From the NCBI GenBank assembly GCA_002343845.1, contig DDSQ01000097.1, positions 244 to 13,441 of the forward strand: a stretch of 13,198 bases of DNA. The letters run 5' to 3'. The notes under the pieces are model-generated. The model was not told the origin of the DNA. It made no database searches and was given only the letters and a program-made list of their open reading frames with translations. The stretch comes from Planctomycetes bacterium UBA2386. Lineage in GTDB: Bacteria; Planctomycetota; UBA1135; UBA2386. Below, piece after piece: positions 1-7,485 of the stretch. Position numbers and translations under genes: made by a program. The first letter of the stretch is position 1. Every line of letters begins with the position of its first letter.

Positions 1-116
1 GCGCCATGAAGGCCGCCGCCGAGGCCGGGCGCGATGCGTTCCTCGCCGGCCGCATCGGCAAGAAGCTCTACGCCAGTGCCTCGTCGCCGACCAGCGGCGT
101 GATCGCGGGCGAATGA
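1..116 (+). CDS. thiG: Thiazole synthase ThiG, C-terminal fragment
   Basis: Only the last 37 codons lie in the window (frame starting at base 3, TGA at 114-116). The peptide contains [18 protein letters not shown] followed by [10 protein letters not shown], which matches the conserved C-terminal helix and tail of ThiG (family pattern: A-x-EAGR-x-A-x-LAGRI-x-KK-x-YA-x-ASSP). ThiG is the cytoplasmic TIM-barrel enzyme that condenses 1-deoxy-D-xylulose 5-phosphate, the ThiS thiocarboxylate and dehydroglycine (or glycine imine) into the thiazole phosphate moiety of thiamine. The catalytic lysine and most of the barrel lie outside the window. The stop codon overlaps the next start as ATGA, so the downstream protease is probably translationally coupled. 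The family call rests on the tail alone but that tail is distinctive. Confidence 0.85.
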   Translation, partial: AMKAAAEAGRDAFLAGRIGKKLYASASSPTSGVIAGE

Positions 117-745
117 GTGCTCGGCGCGCCGGGCTGGCGGAGCCGCTGCTGCAGTTGCTCGCGGTGGTGCCGTTGTTCGTGGTGATGCAGGCCGGCTGGT
201 GGCCGGGGGCCGCGTTCGCCGTGATCGGACTCGCCGTGGTCTGGCCGGCCCGCGTGCGCTGGATGCCGGCCGCGGTGCGCAGCGTGTTCACGGTCTACGT
301 GCCGTTCGCCGTCGCCTGGGTCGTGTTCACCGCCCTCTACCTGCGGGGCATGCACGCGGTCGGCTGGACGGTTGCTCCGCAGCCGCTGTTGCAGCAACTC
401 GCGGAACAGGGCACGGCGATGCCCGAGTTCTGGGCCGCACTGGTGTCGATCGTGGTGGTGGCGCCGCTGTTCGAGGAGATCGTGTTCCGCGGCTACGTGT
501 TCACCGGGCTCTCCGTCGTGCTGCCACGCGCGGCGGTGCACGTCGTGACCGCGGCCGCCTTCGGCCTCGTACACGGACTGTCCTACGCGCTGCCGATCGG
601 CGTGCTGGCACTGCTGTTCGGCTGGCTGCGCGCACGGCACGATGCCCTGCTGCCGTCGATCCTGGCCCACGCGGTCCACAACGGCCTGACCGTGGTGGTG
701 GCACTGGCGTGGCCAGCCCATCTCGAACTGCTCTACCCGCGATGA
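113..745 (+). CDS. CPBP-family intramembrane metalloprotease (CAAX/Abi type)
   Basis: This 210-residue protein carries the three signature motifs of the CPBP (CAAX protease and bacteriocin-processing) family in the right order. EExxxR appears as EEIVFR at residues 121-126, FxxxH as FGLVH ending at His154, and HxxxN as HAVHN at 186-190. These Glu and His residues are the proposed metal and catalytic site within the membrane. Several hydrophobic segments precede and surround them (about residues 12-33, 38-52, 62-80, 108-132 and 145-200), so it is an integral inner-membrane protein. Known relatives include the eukaryotic CAAX protease Rce1 and bacterial proteins linked to bacteriocin self-immunity; the substrate here cannot be inferred. 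The ATG at 113 overlaps the thiG stop as ATGA, and its own stop overlaps the next start the same way. No clear Shine-Dalgarno is visible, which is consistent with coupled translation. Confidence 0.9.
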   Translation: MSARRAGLAEPLLQLLAVVPLFVVMQAGWWPGAAFAVIGLAVVWPARVRWMPAAVRSVFTVYVPFAVAWVVFTALYLRGMHAVGWTVAPQPLLQQLAEQGTAMPEFWAALVSIVVVAPLFEEIVFRGYVFTGLSVVLPRAAVHVVTAAAFGLVHGLSYALPIGVLALLFGWLRARHDALLPSILAHAVHNGLTVVVALAWPAHLELLYPR

Positions 746-1281
746 ATCCAGAAGACCGCGAGTTCCTGGTCCACCCGGACATGGTCGGTCGCCTCGTGCG
801 GCGCGGCGGGGCCATGGTCGCCGACAACGCCACGGTCGTGGGGGACGTCCGGCTCGGCCAGGACGTCGGCATCTGGTTCGGCGTGACGATCCGTGGCGAC
901 GATTCGTGGATCGAGATCGGCGACGACACGAACGTGCAGGACAACACCTGCGTGCACGTCGACATCGACGCCCCGCTGCGCATCGGCCGCGGCGTGACGA
1001 TCGGGCACGGCGTGATCCTGCACGGCGTGGCGATCGGCGACTACGCGTTGATCGGCATGGGCTCGATCGTGCTCGGCGGCGCGCGCATCGGCGAGTACTC
1101 GCTGATCGGGGCCGGGGCCCTGATCAAGGAGAACGCGGTGATCCCGCCGCGCTCGGTCGTGCTCGGCATGCCGGGGCGCGTCGTGCGCCAGGTCACCGAC
1201 GAGGAGATGGCCGGCATGCGTTGGCGCGCCGCGCACTACGTGCAGCGGGCCCGCAGCTATCTCGCGCCGCAGAGTCGCTGA
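742..1281 (+). CDS. Gamma-carbonic-anhydrase-like hexapeptide-repeat protein
   Basis: A 179-residue left-handed beta-helix protein of the gamma-carbonic anhydrase/YrdA-like family. From about residue 25 to 145 it is built of hexapeptide repeats such as VVGDV, IGDDTN, IGRGVT and IGEYSL. The signature sites of the family are present: RGDD at 51-54 (structural Arg/Asp), NVQDNTCVH with Asn64, Gln66 and His72, and IGHGVILHG with His89 and His94. His72, His89 and His94 correspond to the three metal-binding histidines of the Cam enzyme. Family members are trimeric with the metal between subunits. Many YrdA-like proteins lack the acidic loop of Cam and have no proven carbonic anhydrase activity, so hydration of CO2 is possible but not shown. 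The length is typical. The ATG at 742 sits in the ATGA overlap with the protease stop; a longer in-frame extension upstream is only a shadow of that gene. Confidence 0.91.
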   Translation: MNPEDREFLVHPDMVGRLVRRGGAMVADNATVVGDVRLGQDVGIWFGVTIRGDDSWIEIGDDTNVQDNTCVHVDIDAPLRIGRGVTIGHGVILHGVAIGDYALIGMGSIVLGGARIGEYSLIGAGALIKENAVIPPRSVVLGMPGRVVRQVTDEEMAGMRWRAAHYVQRARSYLAPQSR

Positions 1282-1329
1282 CGGGGCGCCGACAGCGCCG
1301 ACGCCCGGCCCGGCCGGCAAGTCGCCGCA

Positions 1330-1350
1330 ACGCCGCGCGCGCAGCGGCGT
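1330..1350 (+). terminator. Hairpin candidate after the carbonic-anhydrase-like gene
   Basis: ACGCCGC at 1330-1336 and GCGGCGT at 1344-1350 form a perfect 7-bp inverted repeat with a 7-base loop, about 50 bases after the preceding stop codon. No T-run follows, so it is not a canonical intrinsic terminator. In a G+C-rich genome it may assist termination or stabilise a 3' end. It is also possible that it arises simply from base composition. Confidence 0.3.
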
Positions 1351-1364
1351 CCCAAACCGGGACG
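1348..1364 (+). other. Second hairpin, overlapping the first
   Basis: CGTCCC at 1348-1353 pairs perfectly with GGGACG at 1359-1364 around a five-base loop AAACC. Bases 1348-1350 are also part of the 3' arm of the preceding hairpin, so the two stems cannot both form fully. The sequence lies 100 bases before the lipoprotein start codon. Function is unknown. Confidence 0.3.
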
Positions 1365-1463
1365 ACTCGCCTTCTCGCACTCCAGTTCCGCGTTTCGGCG
1401 AAGCGCGTGCGGGTCGTCGCTGTGCTAGGCTTCGCTGCGGACGTCTCCCTTCCGCGCCCCGAT

Positions 1464-3698
1464 ATGAAGTTCTCTCGCGCGTACCTCCTGCTGCCCCTCG
1501 TCTTCGCCGCGTCCTGCGCTCGTCACCGCGGCAATCTCGCCGGCTTGCTCGCGTTCGAGACGCCGCGCTTCGAGACCCGCATCGAGATCGAGACCGGCAC
1601 CAGCCAACATGCCGACTATGCCGTCGCCGACTTCGACGGCGACGGGGTGGTGGACATGGCGGTGATCTCGGTGACGGGGGAACTGAAGGTGCTGATCGGC
1701 AACGGCACGACGTTCACGCCCGGCCAGGAGCAGCAGATCGGCGGCCAGCCGATCTGGATGGCCGCGGCCGACTTCGACGAAGACGGCGACCGCGACCTGG
1801 TGATCGTGCGCAGCATCGCCAACAACACCAGCATCTGGATCAACGACGGCGCTGGCACGTTCACCGAGGGGGCGAGCCTGCAGATCGGCGCCTACGCGCT
1901 GGCCGTCGCGGTCGGCGATCTCGACAACGACGCCAACGTCGACGTCGTCGTCACCCAGCCCGACGCGCCCGAGGTGCTGGTCGCGTTCGGCGACGGCAAC
2001 GGCGGGTTCCTGGGCCAGATGCCGTTGGCGCTGCCCGGCGGCGGTGAGGCGTTCACCGCGACCATCGCCGATGCGACGCGGGACGGCTTCCTGGATCTGA
2101 TCATCGCCGACCCGGAGAACTCGCGCCTCGTCGTCTATCCCGGACCGCTGCCGGGCCAGACGCAGACGTTCGGCCAGATCTTCTTCGAGCTGTACGTGCC
2201 GGGCACCGCCGCTGCGGTGTCGATGGGCGACCTCAACGGCGACCTGCTCGACGACATCGTGGTGACCGCATTCGGTGCGAGCCGCTACGTCGTGATCACG
2301 GAGATCCTCGGCCCCGAGGGCAAGGGCGGTGGCGGTGGCGGTGGCTACGGCACCAGCTACGCCTACGTGTCGTTCGACATCCTCGTGCCGTCGACGCCGT
2401 CGCTCTCGCGCGTCGCCGACGTGACCGGCGACGGCATCCCGGACCTGGTCGCGTGCCTCGCGAGTGCGGCGAGCGTCTGCATCGCCCCCGGCCAGCCGGG
2501 CGGCGGCGTGGGTGATCTGGCGATCTACGACACCACGGGCCTGCCGCTGCGGCCGTTCGTCGGCGACATCAACGTGGACGGCCGGAAGGACCTGATGGTG
2601 CTCGCCGGACTCGGCGACCGCATCAACCTCTGGCTCGGCAAGGCCGACGGCACGCTGGCCGGCGCGCGCAACTATCCGAGTGGCCTGCCGCTCGCGTCTT
2701 GGGCCGAGGGTGGCGATTTCGACGGCGACGGCACGCTGGAGGTCGCGACCGGCAGCTGGTCCGATCCGCGTCTCGTCATCATGGGCAGCGATGCCCAGGG
2801 TCGCCTGGTCCCGAAGGCGACCGTCGACATCGGCTTCGACGTCTACCAGATCGAAGCGTCCGATCTCGACGGCGACGGCCGCACCGACCTCGTCGTCGGC
2901 GTCAGCGGCGGCATCAAGCTGCTGCGCAACGTGTCGAGCGGCGGCGTCATCGCGTTCGATCTGTTGCCTGGTTCGCCGGTCGCGATCGGCACCGGCGACT
3001 TCCCGTTCGGCATCACGGTCGCCGACTTCGACCGCGACGGCGACTTCGACATCGCCCTGTGCGACTACGTCGGCGGCGGCGTGCACGTGCTGCCGGGAAC
3101 CGACACGCCGTTCGTGTTCGGCGCCGAGAGCGTCGTCGCGCTCGGCGGCGGCCTGATCGACCTCGTGGCCGCGGACTTCACGGGCGACGGCCAGCAGGAC
3201 CTCGCGGTGTCGCGCGGCATCGCCAACGACATCGTGGTGCTGCGCAACGATGGCGGCGTGTTCAGCCAGTTCTCGAGCATCGCGGTCGGCGCTTCGCCGA
3301 ACTACCTGATCACCGCGGACTTCAACTTCGACGGCCGCGCCGACCTCGTCGTCAGCAACGCCGGCAGCGACACCGTGACGGTGCTGTTCGGCGGCGCGTC
3401 GGGCTTCACCAGCCAGGATTTCCCGGCCGGCAGGGCGCCGACCGCGCTGCTGGGCCGCGACCTGACGCGCGATGGCATCCCGGACATCCTGGTGGCTTCG
3501 CTGCTCGGCGGCGACTTCCGCGTGCTGGTCGGCGACGGTTCGGGTGGCTTCCCGCTGCTGCCGCGCTTCCCCGGCACCATCGGCGCGTCCGACGCGGTGC
3601 TGCAGGACATGGACGGCGACGACCGTCCGGAGTTGATGATCACCAGCCTCCTGACCAACCGGATCTCCCTGGTGCGCAACGTCTCGAAGCTGCAGTGA
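1464..3698 (+). CDS. FG-GAP/VCBS 14-repeat lipoprotein, probable double beta-propeller
   Basis: The 744-residue product starts with a lipoprotein-type signal: Lys2 and Arg5, a hydrophobic stretch, then AASC with Cys18 as the likely lipidated residue. The rest is a tandem array of FG-GAP/VCBS-type repeats. Each has a calcium-loop motif of the form D-x-[DN]-x-DG-x-x-D followed by hydrophobic residues. I count 14, starting near residues 56, 103, 152, 203, 256, 319, 368, 418, 467, 521, 571, 619, 666 and 715, a period of about 50. Such repeats form blades of integrin-alpha-like propellers, so 14 fits two seven-bladed propellers. Motifs are degenerate in repeats 3, 4, 5 and 14. A run of seven glycines (about residue 290) interrupts the array between repeats 5 and 6 and explains the one long spacing. 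It probably sits on the outer membrane or outside the cell and binds protein or carbohydrate; no ligand can be named. The ATG at 1464 is chosen because the signal sequence begins there. The next gene starts four bases after the stop. Confidence 0.9.
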   Translation: MKFSRAYLLLPLVFAASCARHRGNLAGLLAFETPRFETRIEIETGTSQHADYAVADFDGDGVVDMAVISVTGELKVLIGNGTTFTPGQEQQIGGQPIWMAAADFDEDGDRDLVIVRSIANNTSIWINDGAGTFTEGASLQIGAYALAVAVGDLDNDANVDVVVTQPDAPEVLVAFGDGNGGFLGQMPLALPGGGEAFTATIADATRDGFLDLIIADPENSRLVVYPGPLPGQTQTFGQIFFELYVPGTAAAVSMGDLNGDLLDDIVVTAFGASRYVVITEILGPEGKGGGGGGGYGTSYAYVSFDILVPSTPSLSRVADVTGDGIPDLVACLASAASVCIAPGQPGGGVGDLAIYDTTGLPLRPFVGDINVDGRKDLMVLAGLGDRINLWLGKADGTLAGARNYPSGLPLASWAEGGDFDGDGTLEVATGSWSDPRLVIMGSDAQGRLVPKATVDIGFDVYQIEASDLDGDGRTDLVVGVSGGIKLLRNVSSGGVIAFDLLPGSPVAIGTGDFPFGITVADFDRDGDFDIALCDYVGGGVHVLPGTDTPFVFGAESVVALGGGLIDLVAADFTGDGQQDLAVSRGIANDIVVLRNDGGVFSQFSSIAVGASPNYLITADFNFDGRADLVVSNAGSDTVTVLFGGASGFTSQDFPAGRAPTALLGRDLTRDGIPDILVASLLGGDFRVLVGDGSGGFPLLPRFPGTIGASDAVLQDMDGDDRPELMITSLLTNRISLVRNVSKLQ

Positions 3699-3702
3699 GC
3701 GC

Positions 3703-4653
3703 ATGAGCGACGAGCTGATGGGGGTGATCCTGGCTGCCGGCAAGGGCACCAGGATGCGCCCGTTCTCGGAGCACTGGCCGAAGCCGATCCTGCCGGTGCT
3801 CGGCAAGCCGCTGATGGCCTACCAGCTCGAGATGATGCGCGCGCTCGGCATCCGGCGCGTCATCGTCGTGATCGGTCATCTCGGGCACGAGGTCGTGCGC
3901 GCGCTCGGCGACGGCAGCCGTTTCGGCGTGCAGATCCAGTACGTCGAGCAGGAGGAGATGCTCGGCATCGCGCATGCGGTGTCGCGGCTCGAACCGCACG
4001 TCGATCGCCCGTTCTTCCTGTTCCTCGGCGACATCTTCTTCGTCACCGAGAACCTCGCCGCGATGCGCGAACGCTTCGCGACCGGCGGTGTCGGCGGCGT
4101 GCTCGCGTGCAAGCGTGAGCCGGACCGCGACGCGATCCGGCGCAACTTCGTCGTGCTGACCGACGAACGCGGCGCCGTGCACCGCGTGATCGAGAAGCCG
4201 CGCCATCCGCGCACCGACCTCAAGGGCTGCGGCATCTACCTGTTCGACCTGGCGTTCTTCGACGCGGTGCGTCGCACGCCGCGCACCGCGATGCGCAACG
4301 AGTACGAGATCACGGACTCGATCCAGATCTTCATCGACGACGGCTACCGCGTCGAAGCCGCCGAGGTCGTGAAGGCCGACATGAACGTCAGCTATCCGCA
4401 CGACCTGCTCGACCTCAACCTGCTGTTGCTGCAGCAGAGTGGCAAGTCCGAGTGGCGGGCGGCGGACGTGCAGGTTGCGTCCGGCAGCCGGCTCGAACGT
4501 TCGGTCGCGATGGCGGGCAGCGCGGTCGCCGAAGGCTGCACCTTGCGCGAGTGTCTGCTGTTTCCCGGCGCCCGGGTGCCGGCGGGTCGCGTGCGGCAGC
4601 GCACGATCTTCACCAGCGACGCCGAGATCCGCTGCGAACCGGACGAAGTCTGA
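3703..4653 (+). CDS. Sugar-phosphate nucleotidyltransferase (GT-A fold, short beta-helix tail)
   Basis: A 316-residue NTP_transferase-family enzyme, expected to transfer a nucleotide from NTP to a sugar 1-phosphate to make an activated sugar in the cytoplasm. The N-terminus has the signature LAAGKGTRMRP (residues 10-20) and the WPKPILPV segment (25-32). LFLGD ends at Asp110, a likely metal ligand. VIEKP includes Lys165, a typical sugar-phosphate contact, and Asp226 in KADMNVSYP matches the second conserved acidic site. After about residue 240 a short segment (GSRLERSVAMAGSAVAEG) looks like two or three turns of a left-handed beta-helix, much shorter than that of GlmU. The closest relatives are glucose-1-phosphate thymidylyl-/uridylyl- and mannose-1-phosphate guanylyltransferases; the sugar and base specificity cannot be read here. 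The gene starts four bases after the repeat lipoprotein, so the two are probably co-transcribed. The Shine-Dalgarno is weak. Confidence 0.9.
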   Translation: MSDELMGVILAAGKGTRMRPFSEHWPKPILPVLGKPLMAYQLEMMRALGIRRVIVVIGHLGHEVVRALGDGSRFGVQIQYVEQEEMLGIAHAVSRLEPHVDRPFFLFLGDIFFVTENLAAMRERFATGGVGGVLACKREPDRDAIRRNFVVLTDERGAVHRVIEKPRHPRTDLKGCGIYLFDLAFFDAVRRTPRTAMRNEYEITDSIQIFIDDGYRVEAAEVVKADMNVSYPHDLLDLNLLLLQQSGKSEWRAADVQVASGSRLERSVAMAGSAVAEGCTLRECLLFPGARVPAGRVRQRTIFTSDAEIRCEPDEV

Positions 4654-4656
4654 CCG

Positions 4657-4662
4657 TAGATT
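4657..4662 (+). promoter_or_regulatory. Possible -10 element just before the amidohydrolase
   Basis: TAGATT matches the sigma70 -10 consensus at four of six positions and lies six bases before the ATG at 4669. Transcription would then begin about at the start codon. No good -35 hexamer is visible at the usual distance. The site starts four bases after the TGA of the nucleotidyltransferase, so read-through from that gene is an equally good explanation for expression. Confidence 0.25.
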
Positions 4663-4668
4663 GCGGCG

Positions 4669-6306
4669 ATGTTCGCCGCCGCGTCGTTTTCGCTCGTCCT
4701 GCTCGCCGTCGCCGGGCCGCAAGCGCCGCCCGATCCGGGGGCGATCGTGGTGCGTGGGGCCTTGGTGCACACCGGCACGCCGGAACTCTGGCGTGGCGAC
4801 CTCGAGGCACGCCACGGCCGCTTCGTCGCGGCCGGTACGGTGTCGCCGGCCCATCACGGGGCGACGGTGGTGGAGCTGCGCGATGCGTTCGTGGTGCCGG
4901 GTCTTCAGGATGCGCACGGACACCTGCTCGGCCTCGGCAGCGCCCTGACCGAGGTCGACCTCGTCGGCACGAAGTCGTTCGCCGAAGTCGTCGAGCGCGC
5001 AAGCGCCGCCGCCGCGAAGCTGCCCAAGGGCAGCTGGGTGCTCGGTCGCGGCTGGGACCAGAATCGCTGGCCCGGGAAGGCGATGCCGAACCACCGCGAA
5101 CTCTCGGCCGCGGTTCCCGACCACCCGGTATGGCTGGTGCGCGTCGACGGCCACGCGGGGATCGCCAACGCGCGCGTGCTCGCGGCGGGCGGCGTCGACC
5201 GGCACGCGGTGGCGCCGAGCGGCGGTGAGATCCTGAAGGATGCCGACGGTGAGCCGACCGGCGTGCTGGTCGACACCGCGATGCAGGCGGTGCCCGAACC
5301 GGCGCTCGCGGTCGAGCAGATCCGCGTGCGCTTGTTGGCGGCGCACGACGAGTGCCTTCGGCACGGCCTGACCTGCGTGCACGACGCCGGGGTCAGCAGC
5401 GCGGTGCTCGAGCAGATGGTGGCGCTGCACGCCGAGGGCCGTTGGCGGCTGCGCACCTACGTGCTGTTGGCGCAGCACGAGCGTGAGCTGATCGCTCGTG
5501 GACCCTGGCAGACGCGCGACGGGTTGATCGTCGTCCGCGCCGTGAAGGGCTACGCCGATGGTGCGCTCGGCTCGCGCGGCGCGGCCCTGCTGGAAGAGTA
5601 CGCCGACCGTCCACGCCACCGTGGGCTCGTCGGCATGCCCAAGGGCGCGGTGCTGGCGATCGCGCAGGCCTGCGCCGACGCCGGCATGCAACTCTGCGTG
5701 CACGCGATCGGCGACGCTGCGAATCGCACCGTGCTCGACGCCTTCGCCGCCGTTCGTCGCGAGGGCGGGATCGCGCCGCTGCGCTTCCGCATCGAGCACG
5801 CGCAGGTGGTCGCTGCCGAGGACTTCGGGCGCTTCCGGGATCTCGGCGTGCTGCCGTCGATGCAGCCGACGCACCTGACGTCCGACATGCCATGGGCGCC
5901 CGAACGGCTGGGACCCGAACGAACGCTGCGCGCCTACGCGTGGCGGACGTTCCACCGGCTCGGCGTCGTGGTGCCGTTCGGCAGCGACTTCCCGGTCGAG
6001 TCGGTCGATCCGCGCAAGGGCCTGTTCGCGGCGGTGACGACCCGCCCCGAGGCCGGAGGACCGCCGGAAGGGCTGCGCCCCGAGCAGCGGTTGTCGCGCG
6101 AAGAAGCGTTGCGCGGGTTCACCCGGCACGCCGCCTACGGCATGCACGCCGAACGCGACCTGGGCTCGATCGAGATCGGCAAGATCGCGGACTTCACGGT
6201 CTGGGACACCAACCTGCTGACCTGCACCGACGAGCAGCTGCTGACCGCCCGGGTGCTGCTCACGGTCATCGGTGGGCGCGTGGCCTACGACGGCCGCGCG
6301 AAGTAG
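4669..6306 (+). CDS. YtcJ-type metal-dependent amidohydrolase, probably exported
   Basis: A 545-residue member of the amidohydrolase superfamily, YtcJ-like (Amidohydro_3) branch, which hydrolyses amide or related bonds using one or two metals in a TIM barrel. The expected sites are present in order: DAHGH with His83 and His85; VKGYADGALGSR with Lys293, the candidate bridging carboxylated lysine; VHAIGD with His345; RIEHAQ with His377; and FGSDFPVE with Asp440, the catalytic acid. The C-terminal part (IGKIADFTVWD) is the composite beta-sandwich that closes most amidohydrolases. The first 16 or so residues are hydrophobic and alanine-rich and may form a signal peptide, although there is no basic residue before the core, so export is plausible rather than firm. 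YtcJ relatives act on varied N-acyl or formamide compounds; the substrate is unknown. It follows the nucleotidyltransferase by 15 bases and is convergent with purK. Confidence 0.9.
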   Translation: MFAAASFSLVLLAVAGPQAPPDPGAIVVRGALVHTGTPELWRGDLEARHGRFVAAGTVSPAHHGATVVELRDAFVVPGLQDAHGHLLGLGSALTEVDLVGTKSFAEVVERASAAAAKLPKGSWVLGRGWDQNRWPGKAMPNHRELSAAVPDHPVWLVRVDGHAGIANARVLAAGGVDRHAVAPSGGEILKDADGEPTGVLVDTAMQAVPEPALAVEQIRVRLLAAHDECLRHGLTCVHDAGVSSAVLEQMVALHAEGRWRLRTYVLLAQHERELIARGPWQTRDGLIVVRAVKGYADGALGSRGAALLEEYADRPRHRGLVGMPKGAVLAIAQACADAGMQLCVHAIGDAANRTVLDAFAAVRREGGIAPLRFRIEHAQVVAAEDFGRFRDLGVLPSMQPTHLTSDMPWAPERLGPERTLRAYAWRTFHRLGVVVPFGSDFPVESVDPRKGLFAAVTTRPEAGGPPEGLRPEQRLSREEALRGFTRHAAYGMHAERDLGSIEIGKIADFTVWDTNLLTCTDEQLLTARVLLTVIGGRVAYDGRAK

Positions 6307-6336
6307 CGGCGTCGCGTCGGTCGGGCGGCGCAGCGA

Positions 6337-7485
6337 TCACCCGACGAAGTTCCAGTCGCCGGACGGCGCGGCCGGCAGTTCCCCGACGCGCGCCGCGAGG
6401 GCGTCGACGGCCACCCGGTCGGCGCCGACCACGGTCGCATGCCCGAGCTTGCGGCCGGCCCGGCTCGCCTTGCCGTAGGCGTGCACGTGCACGCCAGGCA
6501 GCCCGAGCAGCGCGTCCCGCTCCGGCAGCGCCCCGATCAGGTTGACCATCGTCGCAACACCGCCCCCGGCCATCGCCGTCGAGCCGAGCGGCAGGCCGAG
6601 CACGGCACGCAGGTGGTTCTCGAACTGCGAACAGACCGAGCCCTCGATCGTCCAGTGCCCCGAGTTGTGCACGCGCGGCGCCATCTCGTTGGCGAGCAGC
6701 CGATCCCCGCACAGGAACAACTCGATCGCGAGCACGCCCGTGTAGTCGAGGCGCTCGGCGACTGCGCGCACGAACTGGTGTGCCGTCGCCACGATCGCCG
6801 GCGGCACGTCGGGGGCCGGGGCGCGACTGCGGCGTAGGATGCCGCCCTGGTGCAGGTTCTCGACCAACGGGTAGATCGCTACTTCGCCCGCGCGGCTGCG
6901 CGCCGCCAGCACCGAGAGTTCGCGGTCGAAGGGGACGAAGGACTCGACGATCAACCCGCCGCGCGCGGCGTCGGCCGCGAGTTCCTGCCATGCCGCGTCG
7001 ATCGCGCTGTCGAGGATGGGGCCCGCGGCGAACCGCACCTGGCCGCGACCGTCGTAGCCAAGACGCCGTGTCTTGACGATGCAGGGAGTGCCGACCGTTC
7101 GCACGGCGGCGAGCAGTTCGGCGCGGCTCGCTGCCGGCTGCCACGCGGGCACCGCCATGCCGAGGCTGGCGAAGAGCTGCTTCTCCAGCACCCGGTCCTG
7201 GCCGACGGCAAGCGCTTCGGGGCCAGGCGCCACGGCCACGTGGTCCTGCAGCCAGCGCACCGCGGCGACCGGCACGTTCTCGAACTCGAAGGTGACCAGC
7301 TGCGCGTCGCGCACGAGCTGCTGCAGTGCCCGCGGGTCGTCGTAGGCGCCGACGACCAGTTCGCCGACGTGGCCGGCGACCGCCTCGGGCGACGGATCGA
7401 GGCTGCGGAAGCGCAGGCCGAGCGGCAGGCCGGCCAGCGCCAGCATGCGCGCGAGCTGTCCGCCGCCGAGGATGCCGACGACCAT
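6337..7485 (-). CDS. purK: N5-carboxyaminoimidazole ribonucleotide synthase PurK
   Basis: A 382-residue ATP-grasp enzyme that uses ATP and bicarbonate to convert aminoimidazole ribonucleotide into N5-CAIR in purine synthesis. It begins [14 protein letters not shown], the PurK dinucleotide-like start. It then shows VKTRRLGYDGRGQ (nucleotide-binding loop), ESFVPFDRELSV, PLVENLHQGGIL and NEMAPRVHNSGHWTIEG, the PurK signature. The last also supplies the metal-binding Glu and Asn region of the ATP-grasp fold. Length and domain order are standard. Its ATG shares one base with the stop codon of purE (TGATG on the minus strand), so it is translationally coupled to its pathway partner, which uses its product directly. 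Nothing suggests damage. Thirty bases separate it from the convergent amidohydrolase stop. Confidence 0.96.
   Translation of the reverse strand: MVVGILGGGQLARMLALAGLPLGLRFRSLDPSPEAVAGHVGELVVGAYDDPRALQQLVRDAQLVTFEFENVPVAAVRWLQDHVAVAPGPEALAVGQDRVLEKQLFASLGMAVPAWQPAASRAELLAAVRTVGTPCIVKTRRLGYDGRGQVRFAAGPILDSAIDAAWQELAADAARGGLIVESFVPFDRELSVLAARSRAGEVAIYPLVENLHQGGILRRSRAPAPDVPPAIVATAHQFVRAVAERLDYTGVLAIELFLCGDRLLANEMAPRVHNSGHWTIEGSVCSQFENHLRAVLGLPLGSTAMAGGGVATMVNLIGALPERDALLGLPGVHVHAYGKASRAGRKLGHATVVGADRVAVDALAARVGELPAAPSGDWNFVG

Larger units (their letters stand above)
1282..1463. other. Intergenic region between two plus-strand units
   Basis: This 182-base stretch separates the thiG operon from the repeat lipoprotein. 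The frame of the downstream gene is open across it, but the peptide is low-complexity and Arg/Ala-rich with no family resemblance, so I treat it as non-coding. It contains two overlapping hairpin candidates (listed separately). A weak -10-like TAGGCT at 1426-1431 is preceded by TG at the extended -10 position, but there is no recognisable -35. No clear Shine-Dalgarno precedes the ATG at 1464. Confidence 0.6.

Noticed and set aside
906..1463. Upstream extension of the repeat lipoprotein frame
   Set aside because: It runs through the gamma-CA-like gene in another frame and would place the lipoprotein signal sequence deep inside the protein.
1425..3806. Long minus-strand open frame opposite the repeat lipoprotein (793 codons)
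   Set aside because: It is the antisense of a clear FG-GAP protein; its peptide is dominated by Arg, Ala, Val, Asp and His with no domain pattern, typical of a shadow frame in G+C-rich DNA.
3640..6147. Long minus-strand open frame (835 codons) across the nucleotidyltransferase and amidohydrolase
   Set aside because: Both plus-strand genes have complete motifs and proper starts; the antisense product is low-complexity His/Arg/Ala-rich and crosses gene boundaries.
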